NCBI RefSeq assembly: GCF_032884065.1 | Contig: NC_088871.1 | Coordinates: 19,976,755 to 20,040,754 of the forward strand | Length of the DNA stretch: 64,000 nt | From: Artemia franciscana | Taxonomy: Eukaryota > Arthropoda > Branchiopoda > Anostraca > Artemiidae | Direction: 5' to 3' | Shown here: positions 29,175 to 42,852 of the stretch, piece after piece | How the letters are laid out: each line of letters opens with the position of its first letter | How positions within the stretch are numbered: the stretch's first letter is position 1 | Position numbers and translations under genes: made by a program | The notes under the pieces: generated by a model | The model's database searches: none | Told to the model about the DNA's origin: nothing | Seen by the model: only the letters and a program-made list of their open reading frames with translations

Positions 29175-29566
29175 GCAAAACCCAGCGGCGGTTTCAGGGG
29201 GGGGTGGAGAGGGGGCACTTGCCCTGGACGCAAAATTTCAAATAAATAATATAATGGTTTGAAAAAATGTTGTAATTTTTGTGATGACGCAGTTGACAGG
29301 AGCTTTAAGCTAATTGAATCCAAAATTTTCTTTTTTCCCTATCTTCATCACTGTTCATTGAAAATGAAAGCTAGTAGATCAAATGTAATTAATTTTGAAG
29401 CTTTTTTGATGTATTTTGTGTTCAAATTTGTTAATAAGTGACAATTATGTTAATAATTCAAAATTTTGTTAAAAATTTGGCCTAAAAATTTGTGGGAGAC
29501 AGGGGAGGGGCTTATCAAGATTTTGGCCCGGATGTAAGCAAGGCCAGAACCGCCACTGGCAAGACC
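29175..29566. mobile_element. hAT-type MITE with 8-bp target duplication
   Basis: The element occupies 29183-29558. Its ends are CAGCGGCGGTTTC and GAACCGCCACTG, imperfect inverted repeats. They are flanked by GCAAAACC (29175-29182) and GCAAGACC (29559-29566), an 8-bp duplication with one mismatch. That fits a non-autonomous hAT element. It is 376 bp long and non-coding. Confidence 0.7.
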
Positions 29567-30344
29567 TACTAAAGACGAGATTACAGGTTTAATGGTAAAC
29601 CGATTTAATGTTGTAAGGACAGTGAAATTGTAGCCTGATTGTTTACATTAAATAAATGTAACTTACACACGCATATACATGTTTTAAAAGTGGAAAAATC
29701 GTTAATTCAGTTTTTAAAGAGGAAACCCTCCATATGCAGTCATGCAGTCTTTGATAGTTGTGGGCGCCGAATTAAAAAAAAGGAAGGTGAAAAACCAGCA
29801 AAACTAATTGTTAAAGCAGGGGTTGTTTGGGGGATATATCAAGGTATGTGTATATCTGAACTCGCTTAAAACTCCCTTCCTTTTCCCTAATCATCTTAGG
29901 GGATAACCAAAAGCAGGCTTAGAAAATATAACTCAATCTTATTCACCAAAGTATCAGACCAACACAAACTTTGAATTCTTAACTAACTCGCTTGAAGGTT
30001 GACTTAAATGAACATTTCTTTACTTTTTTTTTAAGTAACTATAAAACATCATGTATACACCCAAAGTAAAGTCGCCGCTCTCGCGGGCCAGTGGGGACGC
30101 CAACCAATCGGAAGAATGACAAAGTTTGAATTGCCAACTAACTCGCTTGAACGTGACTTACATGAACTCTTCTTAAACTCTTTAAACTAACTATAAAGCA
30201 TATATAAACTCAAAAAGTAAAGTTGCCTCCCTCCCTGTGCTGTGGGGACGCCCACCAATCTGAAGAATAACCGTCTAAAACTTAATATGATAGGATTCAG
30301 AAAGCAAAATCAATGAAGGCTGATTAAGTCAGCTAGTAGATTAG
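29567..30344. other. Gene-free stretch with a short duplication
   Basis: A phrase of about 100 bp (AACTAACTCGCTTGAA... to ...TGTGGGGACGCC) occurs twice, at about 29980-30110 and 30140-30265. No gene is visible. Confidence 0.45.
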
Positions 30345-30462
30345 GAAGATTAAGTCAATAGTAACCGAAATTCTGGAAAAAACAGAATTTTGATACCAAT
30401 AGATGTATCAAAGAAATGGATTTTTATGCTGATTTTAATTGTATCAAATAAAAAAAAAACAA

Positions 30463-30818
30463 TGTTTTTTTAGCTGAAAGTAAGGAGCAACATTAAAACT
30501 CAAAACGAACAGAAATTACTTCGCATATGAAAGAGGCTGCTTCCTCGTCAATGTCCCGCTCTTTACGTTAAAGTTTGACTCTTTCTCTCAACTCTACTTT
30601 TTAAAACAGTAAAAAACTTTAGCGTAAAGAGCGGGGCGTTGATGAGGAAGCGGCCCCTTTCATATACGAAGTAATTTCTGTTCGTTTTGAGTTTTAATGT
30701 CGCTCCTTACTTTCAGCCAAAAAAACTTGTTTTTTTTATTTAATTTCTGAACGTTTTTGAATCAATGCATGTTTTGATTTTGGCTCTTCGCAGAGGAATA
30801 ATTAACACGAAATTTGCA

Positions 30819-30860
<42 letters not shown>

Positions 30861-32270
30861 GCTAAATGGCTTTCTCATAGTTTTGATCGAATGATTTTGA
30901 GAAAAAAGGAACGGTGTAGAAAGCCCAGTTGCCCTGCGATTTTTTGGTTACTTAAAAAGGCAACTAGAACTTTTAATTTTTTACAAATGTTTTTTATTAG
31001 TAAAAGTATAAGTTTCTTATACTTTAAAACTAATAAAGTATAATTAAGTACAATTTCTTATACTTAAAACTAATAAAACTAATAAGTTTTATTAGTATAA
31101 GTATAAGTTTTTCGTAACTTATAAATTAGCTTGCGTAACGAACTTTTGTAATCTCATGTTTTTATTACATATATGAGTACTCTTCAGTACCCCGCTCTTT
31201 AAACTAAAGATTAAATTTTGTCCTAGTTCATTAAGAATGACCCCTGAATCACAAAAACCGTATAATAAATAGCTGAAATCACTAAAAATACTTTAGCGTA
31301 AAGAGCGAGGTATTAGGAGGTGGTGAGCCCCTCATATACGTAATAATTTGTGTTTGTTTTAAGTTTTAATGCTGCTCCTTACTTCCAGTTGAAAAAAAAA
31401 ACTTTTCATATTTATTTTTTCATTGTTTTTTTTAATAATGCTAGAAAATCCTGCGCTCCCTTCATGAAATTTTCTTCCCCATGACAAATTCCTCGATGAA
31501 AAGTTCCCCCAACATATCCCTCTTGCCAACCCCTACCCCCAACCAAAAAATCCACATGAAAACATCTGTACACTTCCCAATAAGCATTACTATATGTAAG
31601 CACTGGTCAAAGTTTGTAACTTGTAGCCCCTCCCACGGGGACTGTGGGGGAGTAAGTCGTCCCCAAAGACATAGTTATAAGGTTTTTCGACTACGCTGAA
31701 TCAAATGGCTATCTAAGAATTTTGACCCGTTGACTCTGGGAAAACAATTATTGTGGGAGGGGGCCTAGGTGCCCTTCAATTTTTTGGTTACTTATAAAGG
31801 GCACTAGAACTTTTCATTTCCGTTAGAATGAGCCCTCTCGTAAGATTCTAGGACCACTGGGTCGATGCGATCACCCCTGGGGGAAAAAAGAACAAAAAAA
31901 AACAAAAAACAAACAAATAAACATGCATCCGTGATCTGCTTTCTGGCAAAAAATACAAAGTTCCACATTTTTGTAGATAGGAGCTTGAAACTTCTACAAC
32001 AGGGTTCTCTGATACGCTGAATCTGATGGTGTGATTTTCGTAAAATTTCGTTAATTTTCCCTATTTTCTAAAATAAGGCAATTTTTCTCAGGCTCGTAAC
32101 TTTTGATGGAAAAGACTAAACTTGATGAAACTTGTATATTTAAAATCAGCATTAAAATGCATTTTTTTTTTATGTAGCTATTGGTATCAATATTCTATTT
32201 TTTAGAGTATTGGTTACTATTGAGCCGGGTCGCTCCTTACTATAGTTCGTTATCACGGACTGTTTGATAA
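30463..32270 (+). repeat. Fold-back repeat family, copy 1
   Basis: A non-coding repeat of about 1.8 kb containing two hairpins. In the first (30463-30717), CTGAAAGTAAGGAGC at the left and GCTCCTTACTTTCAG at the right are complementary, with arms of about 110 bp around a CTTTACG..CGTAAAG centre. A second, shorter hairpin lies at about 31160-31390. The body ends near 32270 with GAGCCGGGTCGCTCCTTACT and a CAGTTCGT-type palindrome. It matches 61640-63300 along its length. Confidence 0.85.
30821..30859. repeat. Poly-T run, 39 bp
   Basis: An expanded T run inside the fold-back repeat. The matching place in the copy near 61990 has about nine T, so this is a recent expansion. Confidence 0.95.
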
Positions 32271-32289
32271 GCTTTATTAAGTTTATTCT

Positions 32290-33440
32290 TACTCATCAGA
32301 GGCTATGAGCCTGAGAAAATTTGCCTTATTTTCGAAAAAAGAGGAAACACCCCCTAAAAGTCATAGAATCACAATATAAATCACACCATCAGATTCAGCG
32401 TATCAGAGAATCCTACTATAAAGGTCTCAAGCTCCTATCTTAAAAAATGTGGAATTTTGTTTTTTTTCTTGCCGAAGAAAGATCATCAATGCGTGGAACT
32501 TATCAGCCCAGTGGTCTTAGAGTTTTGTGAGAATGCTCATTCGGATGGAATTTAGAAGTTCTAATACCCTTTTTAAGTTACCAAACAAATTGGAGGAAAA
32601 CTAGGCCCCCTCCTACGCCCCTTTTTCTCAAAGTCGTCTGATCAAAATTTTGAGATAGCCATTTTGTTCAATATAGTTGAAAGGCCGAATAACTATGCCT
32701 TTGGAGATGTCATGAAACCCCAACCCCTGCAACCTCTGGGGAAACGTCTTTAAGTTACGAACTTTGTCCATTGTTTACGTATGGTATTGGGGGGGGGGGT
32801 AAATTTTCTGCCAGTGGGATTTTCCACGTGGATAATTTTACATAGAGAGGAAAGTTTCAGGGGGTAAATTTCTCAGGGGAAATTTTACACGGGGGGAATT
32901 TGCCAGAATTCATATGCGAAATTATTCTTATGTCTTGTTTTGCCATTGTCGACTGAACTTTAGGCGTGGAGATGTTAAGGATAATTGTCCGGGGGTACAT
33001 TTTCATCAGGATTGAGTTGTCTAGGGAATAAATCCATGGAAAGGAGAGATTTTTCCATGGAGTTGTAGCCAGATTTCCCGGCATTGTTTAAAAAACGATC
33101 AGGGATTAAATAAAAAAAAAGTTTTTTCAAATAAAGGCAAGAAGCTACATTAAAACTTAAAACGAGTGGAAATTGTCACGTATATGATGGAGTTGCTCCT
33201 CCTCAACACCTCACTCTTTACGCTACGGTTTGAATCATGTCCCAATTCTTTAAAAACGACTCCTGAAACACTATGTTCGTTTAATTAGTACAACAAAAAG
33301 CACTTTATAAAGTGCTAAAAAAGACTCTAGTGTAAAGAGTGAGGTGTTTAGGAGGAGCAACCCCCAGATATGCGTAATAATTTCTGTTCGTTTTAAGTTT
33401 TAACATTGCTCCCTACTTTCAGTTGAAAAAACTTATTTTT
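32290..33440 (-). repeat. Fold-back repeat family, inverted copy 2
   Basis: From about 32290 the sequence reads as the reverse complement of the end of copy 1 (CACACCATCAGATTCAGCG, then CTCCTATCT..AAAATGTGG). It finishes in a hairpin at 33110-33440 with CTCACTCTTTACGCTA and TAGTGTAAAGAGTGAG arms. The two copies are joined tail to tail with a centre near 32280. It is more diverged than copies 1 and 3. Confidence 0.8.
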
Positions 33441-35974
33441 TTGTATTTAATGATATCTAAGCTTGCATAATTAATATAATTAAAGCGCGAATGAAAATCG
33501 TGTATGCATGCATGGGACAACTAGGATATTTATCTGATAATTAGGACCGCAGCCCGAACACTTAGCTAAAAACAGGACCAGACCCCGTAAGGAGGTGTGA
33601 CTTACTTTTGAATGTGTAATGGTCTTTGGGAACCAATTGATCGTTAATGTTTAATTATTACGGACGTTAAACATCGTAAATTTGCCTAACTAGATTTTCT
33701 TATTTATTTTCTTTGTTCACCGTGACAACATCGGCAAAATGTGTTCCTGCCCTTAAAACTTCATAATTCTGAAATATTAGAAGATCAGGGTTTTCAGGTA
33801 GGAATATACCTAAGATGGGTCCAGGAGGATTTTTATTGTTATTTATTGCATAATTACGAATAACATTCTCGATAAAGGGGAAGTCCTAGATTTTAGACAA
33901 AAAAAACTTTGCTTAAACCTCCATATCAGAGGGGGAGGATACGAGTAAAAAAAAGATCCAAAAACAGGTAAATTACAGGAGCATTATTGGAAATGGGGGA
34001 AACCGAGAAAATCTTCGTTGTAGTAAATTCTCCTGGAAAATCGCCCCTTTCCTACACCTTGGCAACATTTAGTTCTTTTCAAGCATGCGATCGTTCCTAT
34101 GGTTTCTTTTATTGTACGTTTATTCTCCTCGATCAAGAACGATCAATTCAAGCGTCTGCTATAAAAAGCTGGAGGACCGTAAGCCGTCTTCAGTACCGTG
34201 AAAAACACCTATTTTCTCGAAAAACGGTCTATTTCATGAAAAATGTATGAACTTGAGTAATTTGGGTTTCATCCCGGTCTCATCGACCTTTTGTCGAGAA
34301 AATCTCAGACCAGTGTGCTTAGGCATTTACTTATATATAGCTATGGTCCTAGGAGACGAGCTCGTCTAGGGTCGTAGGTGCGAAATTTTGATTTCTGACA
34401 TCTATCTGTAATTATCTGTACGAAAAACACCACCAAAATTATAGAATAGACAATATCAGTATGTAGTAAGGACATGGATCAGATCTCACGAGATGAGCAG
34501 ATCCTACTCATGCATACAATGCCCTACATGGAATGTCATAAAGTAATCTTATTGAGCAGGTCCTACCTCTCCTATTGAATATTTTGCCTTTGTAATGATA
34601 AGTTACCCTACCTAGTTGCCATTGGCCTTCTAGTGAATTTATTCCCCCCCCCCCACCGCAACTAATCCCCCCCTTGCAAATTTCATATTAATACCCAAGT
34701 GCCCCTATCTATATTTAATTTACCAATGGGAAGGGTCTTTTTTTCACATGGGTGTGTGTTTGTCTGAGCAATCCACCTCGAGCTTCTACTCTAACCCCAT
34801 TGGGAAGTTTTCTCCTGCTCAACCATCAAAATTAAGACACTTTTCTTAGCATCTGACCCCACCCCTTGGAAATATCTCCCAACGTATCTATTGTTTTATT
34901 TCAATTTCTTTATGAATGAGGTGAAATTTTGCAGAAGTGAATGATGGGGAAGGGACCAACCCCCAATTGAAATCTTCTTTGAATTGTCAAAGTCTGGGAA
35001 GTTTATTTATAAGAAATTACGTTGGCTCCGGACTCAAACAGAGCTATACAATGGGTATAATGCTGTTCATCATCAATCTTTTGGGACATAGGGTCTGTAT
35101 ACCGATTATCCCTTCCCAGTGATTGTTACAGCATTATGTATGGGCTGTTTGTCTGAGGGCGCACAACTCAATTGCAAAGACAATAGAAATAATTTATTAT
35201 CTCTTGTTATGAAGATGACTTGAAGATGCTATCATTGTGAGTGATGGTGGTATTTATGGGGCTGTAAATAAGTATCGGAGTTATTGGATTACATTATCCG
35301 GTTTCGCTCAGTGTCTCACCCCTTATTTAAAAGTTTAGATTTATCCATATCTACGCTGCCTTATGATCCAAAATCAAAACATCGAGTTAAAAAAAAGAAA
35401 TCTTTGAAGAGACTCTCATTGTCGTTCTAAAGTGGGTTAGACTGGACTTTGACTAGATTGGATAAAAAAGAAGAACAAGTTTTTTCTACTTAAAGTAATG
35501 AGCAACATTGGAGACAAGCTAAATAAGCGGTTTTGCTCAGTGTCTCGTCCCTTGTTTAGAAGTTAAGATTTACCCATCTACACTGCCTTGTGATCCAAAA
35601 TCAAAATATATTGAGTTAAAAAAAAATGGACGTTAGACGGCTTCCCGGTGGAATCGGATGTTAGGGGTCCCCGCTGGAATCGTTCATTAGGATCTGGCGT
35701 CTTGAAGGTCTCCATCTAGTGGGCCCTGAAGGTTTCTTAAGAATCAGAAAAACTATTAGGTAAGAACTAAAGAAATCATGAAGTAAAACGCGTTGAAGAA
35801 AAAAGTCTTATGAAACATCTTGGGATGTCTTGGAACGTTTTAAGACCTCTTGAAGAAAAATGTCGTAAAAGGGTCTTGAAACGTCGTGAAAATGTCTTGT
35901 TGTAAAATGTCTTGAAACGTCTTGAAAAAACGTAACGAAGAAAAATGTATTAATAATACTCCCTGAGCCTTGGA
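33441..35974. other. Gene-free stretch with short duplications
   Basis: A phrase containing GCTCAGTGTCTC, GATTTACCCAT and CTGCCTTGTGATCCAAAATC occurs at about 35305-35400 and again at 35530-35630. A short degenerate repeat of GTCTTGAAACGTC words lies at 35815-35940. The frames here show no protein features. Confidence 0.45.
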
Positions 35975-36470
35975 TAGTGGAGTCTAACATTCCCTATTAC
36001 GGAACATTTACATAACTATACAGTCCCTATTACGAAACTGCTTTTTTCCTGGACCTCTAACAATTCCTATTACGTAACAACCAAAAGTTAAGAAACCCTA
36101 TTATGTAACAGATTTTTTTCCTGGGCCCTCTAACAAGTTCTATTACGTAACAATCAAAAGTAAATAAACCCTATTACGTACCAACTTTTTTCCGTGCCCT
36201 CCAACAGGTCCTATTACGTAGCATGCAAACCCTATTACGTAACAGAATTTCGGTAATCCTGGTGTAAGGAAGCCCCTGAAAGTTTTTTATGTAAGATTCT
36301 CTATTATGTAACAACCACGGTAATCCTAGAATAAAGGAAGCCCTGACCCTTGTAGGTTTTTTAAAACATATCAACCATAGATGAAACATTCCCTATTGTG
36401 TAACATGCACCTGCGTCTCTTAGAAAACATTCCCTGTGACGTAATATGTACCTGTTGACTGTTGTCGGAA
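35975..36470. repeat. CCCTATTACGTAACA tandem-like repeat
   Basis: The word CCTATTACGTAACA or a close variant recurs roughly every 40-60 bp about ten times, separated by CCTGGRCCTCTAACA phrases. Inverted relatives lie at 1390-1720. It looks like the tandem interior of a dispersed element whose ends I cannot fix. Confidence 0.7.
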
Positions 36471-36489
36471 TGATGGGATAGGCTCCATG

Positions 36490-37600
36490 GAATCCAGGGA
36501 TATGGAAGACTTTAAAAGCCTTATGACCGTACTACTTTCTAGTGCATTTCTTATTACTCAGAGTGATTGGAGGGTAGGTACCTCCCCACACACATCTCAC
36601 ATTTTCCGAAATGCATCCGATAAGAATTTTGAGATGGTCATTTGTTGTCATAGAAACTTTGAGGACAGTTCATTCGATTGAAAGTTGAAAGGCCCAGTGC
36701 CCTTTTTAATAATCAAAAATGATTTGAAGGCAACCAACACCCCTCCCATGCACACCATTTCCCCAACTCATCTAATCAAAAATTTTGAAACCCCCCACAG
36801 CCCTAAGGGCAAGATTTAGAGTTATGTCGTGGGGGCATATGAGGTACAAAGAGAAAGGGTGATCGTATAAACTTTGGAGGGGAGTCATTGGATTGGTAAT
36901 CAGAAGTTCTATTGCCCTTTTTAATATTTAGAGTTATCGGAGGGTGGATACCCTTCCCACATCGTGGGTTATACCGAAATACATCTGATAGAAATTTTGA
37001 GATAGCAATTTTTCGTCGTAGAAACTTCAAAAACAGCTCATTCGATAGGAAATTGAAAGGGCCAGTGCCCTTTTTGTAGTTGAAGGTGATTGAAGGGCAA
37101 CTAACCCCCTCCAACACCCAGCATTTCCCAAACACATCCAATCTAAAAAAAAATATCGCCAATCTGTTCAGCGTAATTGAAAGGCACGGAAATTAAAATT
37201 TTGAGGATGACAACCCCCCCACCACAGCCCTCAGGGCAGAGGTTGCAAGTTGTGTCCTGGGGTTATATACGGTATATACAGAAAGGGTGATCCTATAGAC
37301 TTCGAATTGGGTTCATTGGATTGGTAGTCAGAAGTTCTAGCGCCCTTTGTTAGATTCAGAGTGACTGGGTGGAGGGTAGCCTCCCCCCCCCACACACACA
37401 CACAAACACCTATATTTTCCCGAAAGACATCTGATGGAAATTTTGAGATGGCCATTTGTTCTCGTAGAAACTTAAAAAAAGGCTCACTCGATTGGAAATT
37501 TACCCCCCCCCCACACGCACATCAATTCCCAAAACATATCTAATGAAAATTTTGTCATAGCCATTTAGTTAAGGGTGGTTGAAAGTTCTGGAAATTATGT
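36490..37600. repeat. Tandem repeat of about 370-450 bp, three units
   Basis: The phrase around CATCTGATRGAAATTTTGAG recurs near 36608, 36976 and 37424. Each time it is followed by GTAGAAACTT and then TTCGATTGGAAA-like words, with C-rich spacers. Wording overlaps the middle of the fold-back family (AAAATTTTGAGATAGCCATTT), so the two are probably related. Confidence 0.75.
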
Positions 37601-38231
37601 CTTTGACAACCCGTTCCTTCTCAAGAAGGGAACATAATTTGTATTTTAGTGAAAACAAAATATTCTTAAGCCCATTCATTTTCTAAACCCATCCAGTCAA
37701 AATTTTTAGACGGCCAATTTGTTGTGCGTAGTAAAGCTATCAGCAACTATGTCCTTATGGATATTAGGCAAGTCAACCCCCCACTGTTGCAATTGGCCCA
37801 ACTGTTGCAATATGCTTTAAAGCTAAATGTTGCTTTAAAATAAATCAAAAGGTATTGCGTTTACGGTTGCCAATAAGCCACCTCAGCAATATATCAAGAA
37901 CGACTGGGGGCACTAAATTGAAACTTTTGGGGATGCTACTATTATCACTTCTGCTCTTACAATTTAAATAAACAAAAAGAGTGTAAGTTTATCCAGGTTA
38001 TCAAAGAGCATAAATAGAATCTTTTGGGAATGATATTAAGTTTTACTTTTCAGGTCAACTTCAGGAGCTATAAAATTAAATTAAAAATTATAGGTTTGTG
38101 TCGGGATTAAAAATTGTTGTAAAAGGATTAAAGATTTGTGTAAGAGAAAAAAAAAACGAGAAGATATACAATATTATTTTTTCCATGAAAAAGACGATGT
38201 CAATAAAAAACGAATAGAACCTAATTTAAAC

Positions 38232-39048
38232 AAGAGCTAAGAGCTCATATGGCACTTGTGACGAGGCGAGAAGAGCTAAGAGCCAAGAGATCATATGGTA
38301 TGAGCTCTAACAAAATTCTATGAATCAATAGATTGATTTAAAAAGGAAAATAAGAGGCTTAATGCCGGTCAAGATTTAAAATAAGAGCTCTGAGTCACAA
38401 AGTCCTTCTAAATATCAAAATTCATTAAGATCCGATCACCCACTCGTAAGTTATAAATACCAAATTTTTTCTAATTTTTCCTCTCCCTTTTGCCCCCCCC
38501 CAGATGGTCGAATCTGGGAAAACGACTTTATCAAGTCAAATTGTTCAGCTCCCTGACACGCCTACCAATTTTCATCGCCCTAGCACGTCCAGAAGCATCG
38601 AACTCGCCAAATCACTGAACCCCTCCCCCCAACTCCCCCAAAGAGAGCGAATCCAGTACGATTCTGTCAATCACGTATCAAGGACATTTGTTTATTCTAT
38701 CCACCAAGCTTCATCCCGATTCCTACACTCCAAGTGTTTTTCCAAGATTTCCCCCTCCAAATCCCCACAATGTCAAAAGATCTGGTCGGGATTTGAAATA
38801 AGAGCTCTGAGACATGAATTCCTTCTAAAAATCAAATTTCATTACGATCCGATCATCTATTTGTAAGATATAAATACTCCAATTTTCATGTTTTCCAAGA
38901 ATTCCGGTTCCCCCCTCCAACTCCCCCGAATGTCACAGGATCTGGTCGGAATTTGAAATTAGAACTTTAAAGCACAAGATCCTTCTAAATATCAAATTTC
39001 ATTAAGATCTGGTTACCCTTTCGTAAGTTACAAATACCTCAATTTCAA
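38232..39048 (+). repeat. DINE/HINE-like repeat, copy R1, cut by the assembly gap
   Basis: It starts with AAGAGCTAAGAGCTC (a 5-bp stem hairpin), then ATATGGCACTTGTGACGAGG, and continues with units containing CAAATTTCATTAAGATC and ..CGTAAGTTA. It is the same end, in opposite orientation, as the one at 51396. The copy runs into the run of N, so its other end is unknown. Confidence 0.75.
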
Positions 39049-39148
39049 NNNNNNNNNNNNNNNNNNNNNNNNNNNNNNNNNNNNNNNNNNNNNNNNNNNN
39101 NNNNNNNNNNNNNNNNNNNNNNNNNNNNNNNNNNNNNNNNNNNNNNNN
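39049..39148. other. Assembly gap, 100 N
   Basis: Exactly 100 N, the conventional placeholder for a gap of unknown size. It lies between the R1 repeat and a Helitron end, so the order and distance across it are not guaranteed. Confidence 0.99.
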
Positions 39149-39162
39149 ATATATACTAGCTG

Positions 39163-39189
39163 TTGGGGTGGCGCGAAGCGCCACCCCAA
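39163..39189 (-). other. Helitron 3'-terminal hairpin
   Basis: A perfect 12-bp stem TTGGGGTGGCGC with loop GAA. On the minus strand it is followed after a few bases by CTAGT, the canonical Helitron 3' terminus. Confidence 0.9.
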
Positions 39190-39489
39190 CACCTAGTTGG
39201 TGGGGGCGCTTCGCGCCACCCCAAGCCCCGCCCGCGCGCGTAAGTCGTTACGCGCCATATTAGTTACGTGCCATTGTAGTTGTGTCCCTGTGTCCCCACC
39301 TGTGAATACAGATAGATATAAAAATATGTTTTTAACTACGTAAACATGCGAATATACAACATTCTTCGCTGTCCCATTGTCTGTGCATATAAATAGATTG
39401 TCAGGTTTACTGACTCTTGAACATGCAACATATAATTGTCCATGGGAAAAACAATCCGTATTCAGATCTATACCTCATTATTCTAATGA

Positions 39490-39890
39490 TGTGTCCCTGT
39501 GTCCGGTCGTCATTATATTCCCTGTGTCCCGGTCGTCATTTGTGTCCCGGTGTCCCAGTTTTTAATTTCTCTTTGAGTTTCCGGTCGTCATTTATATTCC
39601 CTGTGTCCCGGTGTCCCGGTTGTCATTTGTGTCCCGGTGTCCCGGTCTGTAATTTCTATTCGAACATCCCTGTGTCCCGGTCGTCATTTATATATCCCGC
39701 CTGTGCCCCGGCGTCCCCGTTTTAGTTGTGTCCCTGTGTCCCGGTCGTCATTTATATTCCCTGTGTCCCGGTCGTGATTTGCGTCCGGGTGTCCCAGTCT
39801 GTAATTTCTCTTTGAGGTTCCCGGTCGTCACTTATATTCCCTCTGTCTCGGTCGTCATTTGTGTCCCGGTCTGTAATTTCTCTTTGAGTG
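39490..39890. repeat. GTCCCGGTCGTCATTT minisatellite
   Basis: Irregular repeats built from TGTCCCGGTCGTCATTT, ATATTCCC and GTCTGTAATTTCTCTTTGAG. The same words recur in almost every element of the cluster (40860-40970, 41520-41600, 42390-42500, 42730-42850, 46860-46990, 47220-47400, 47790-47950), so this is an internal part of the Helitron family. Confidence 0.85.
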
Positions 39891-40500
39891 TTTTTTCTTT
39901 TTAGTTTTTTACCTTTTTTCTTTTTTCAGTTTTCTTCTTCTTCTTTATTTTTCAGCGTCACTATGAAGTACATATCGACGAACCTTTGTTTTTTTAACTT
40001 AAATCTGGTAGGCATTGATGACCTTATCCAAGTCAAAATCTCAAACCCAATCATCATCGCTATCATTTCAGTTTTGATATGTTTTGACTCTCGCTGTCCA
40101 GGTGGATTTCATCTAACTGCGCGGTTTGCGTTCTTTAGCGCAAGCCTGTTTTCTTGCTGTTCTTGTGATTCCCCGGCACGCTTTCTTTTCTTACTTTCTC
40201 TATCAGCTGCAAGCCTGTTTTCTTGCTGTTCTTTTGATTCCTCGGAACGCTTTCTTTTCTTACTTTCTCTATCAGCAGCAAGTTTTTTGGCATAAACTCT
40301 TTGAGCACCTCGGCTGTTGCCATTGTAGGTTCTTCAGTCATTTTACAATTAAACATTTTTCCGTGAACAAATGTCTTAAATACCGTTAATGACGTCACCG
40401 TCATAGCAAACATGATGACAACTAACTTCATGACGTCAGTCGACACAGAAACATGACGTCACCTGACAGACAGACACACAGACAGACAACATATTTTTAT

Positions 40501-41503
<1,003 letters not shown>

Positions 41504-42081
41504 TAGTTTTTTTTTTTTACTTATGTCCTGGTCGTCATTTATACTCCCTGTGTCCCGGTGCTTTGTTGATTGCTAATCGAACATTCCTTTTGTCCTGGTC
41601 GCTTTCTCTTTGAGTGTCGTCATTTATTAGTTTTTTTCCTTTTTTTTTTTTAGTTTTTTATTGGTTTTTACCTTTATTTTAGCTTATTTTTCAGTTTTTT
41701 CCTTTTTTTTAGTTTTTTTTTATTTTTTATTTTTTTTATTTTTTTACCTTTTTTTAGTTTTTTTAGTTTTTTTAGTTTTTTAGCTTTTTTACTTTTTTTA
41801 TTAGTTTTTAGTTTTTTTTTTGTAGTTTTTTGCCTTTTTTTAGTTTTTTCAGTTTTTTTTTTAGTTTTTTATTGGTTTTTACCTTTATAGTTTTTTTAGT
41901 TTTTTAGCTTTTTTATTTTTTTTATTAGTTTTTAGTTTTTTTTTGTAGTTTTTGCCTTTTTTTAGTTTTTTCAGTTTTGACGTCACCTAATCCAGTTTTT
42001 TCAGGTGACGTCACCTGACACATCCATCCACACATCCATCCACACATCCACAGACAGACAACTTATTTTTATATATATAGA

Positions 42082-42084
42082 TAG

Positions 42085-42164
<80 letters not shown>
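42082..42164. repeat. (TA)n tract
   Basis: A TA run directly after a Helitron 5' end (42081) and before a helicase C-terminal relic (about 42170-42360). Confidence 0.9.
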
Positions 42165-42167
<3 letters not shown>

Positions 42168-42852
42168 TTTAACTACGTAAAACTTGCGAATTTACAACAT
42201 TCTTTGCTGTCCCATTGTCTGTGCATATAAATAGAATGTCAGGTTTAACGACTCTTGAACATGCAACATATAATGGTCCATGGGAAAACAATCCGTATTT
42301 AGATCTATACCTCATGATTCTAATGATTGCCCTTGAGCTTTGTTGATGGTGATTGCTAATCGACGATTCCCTGAGTCGCCATCGTCATTTATATATCCCC
42401 CTGAGCCCCCCGGCGTCCCTATTGTATTTGTGTCCCTGTGTCCCGGTCGTCATGTCCCGGTGTCCCGGTCGTCATTTGTGTCCCGGTCTGTATATACATT
42501 CGTTTTTGAATTGGTCTTTTTTTAGGTTTTAGTTTTTTACCTTTTTTTATTTTTTTTTTTTTTTAGTTTTGTTTTTCTCCTTTATTTTTCATTTTTCTTC
42601 TTTTTCATTTTGTTTTCTTTTTTAGTTTTTTTTAGCTTTTTAGGTTTTTTAGTTTTTTATTAGTTTTTAGTTTTTTTTTCTTTTTAGTTTTTTTGTAGTT
42701 TTTACCTTTTTTTTAGTTTTTAATTTTTTTTACTTATGTCCTGGTCGTCATTTATACTCCCTGTGTCCGGTCGTCATTTGTGTCCCGGTGCTTTGTTGAT
42801 GGTGATTGCTAATCGAACATTCCTTGTGTCCCGGTCGTCATTTATATTCCCT

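Larger units (their letters stand above)
27112..29182 (+). mobile_element. Penelope-type PLE, 5'-truncated, RT plus GIY-YIG
   Basis: The plus-strand copy starts inside the finger motif (ITRADKGNNVVIM) and reads through RT, a C-terminal GIY-YIG endonuclease and a 3' untranslated region. Unlike the PLE at 7.5-10.4 kb, this one has the classical Penelope order with the nuclease last, so the window holds two different PLE lineages. The frame is broken repeatedly and both domains are inactive. A hAT-type MITE sits at its 3' edge. Confidence 0.85.

Noticed and set aside
31481-31699. ORF with a nearly identical partner at 62477-62740, suggesting a conserved protein
   Set aside because: The whole surrounding repeat is equally conserved in non-coding parts, so the frame match carries no coding signal.
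39002-39184. ORF spanning the gap
   Set aside because: More than half of it is N.
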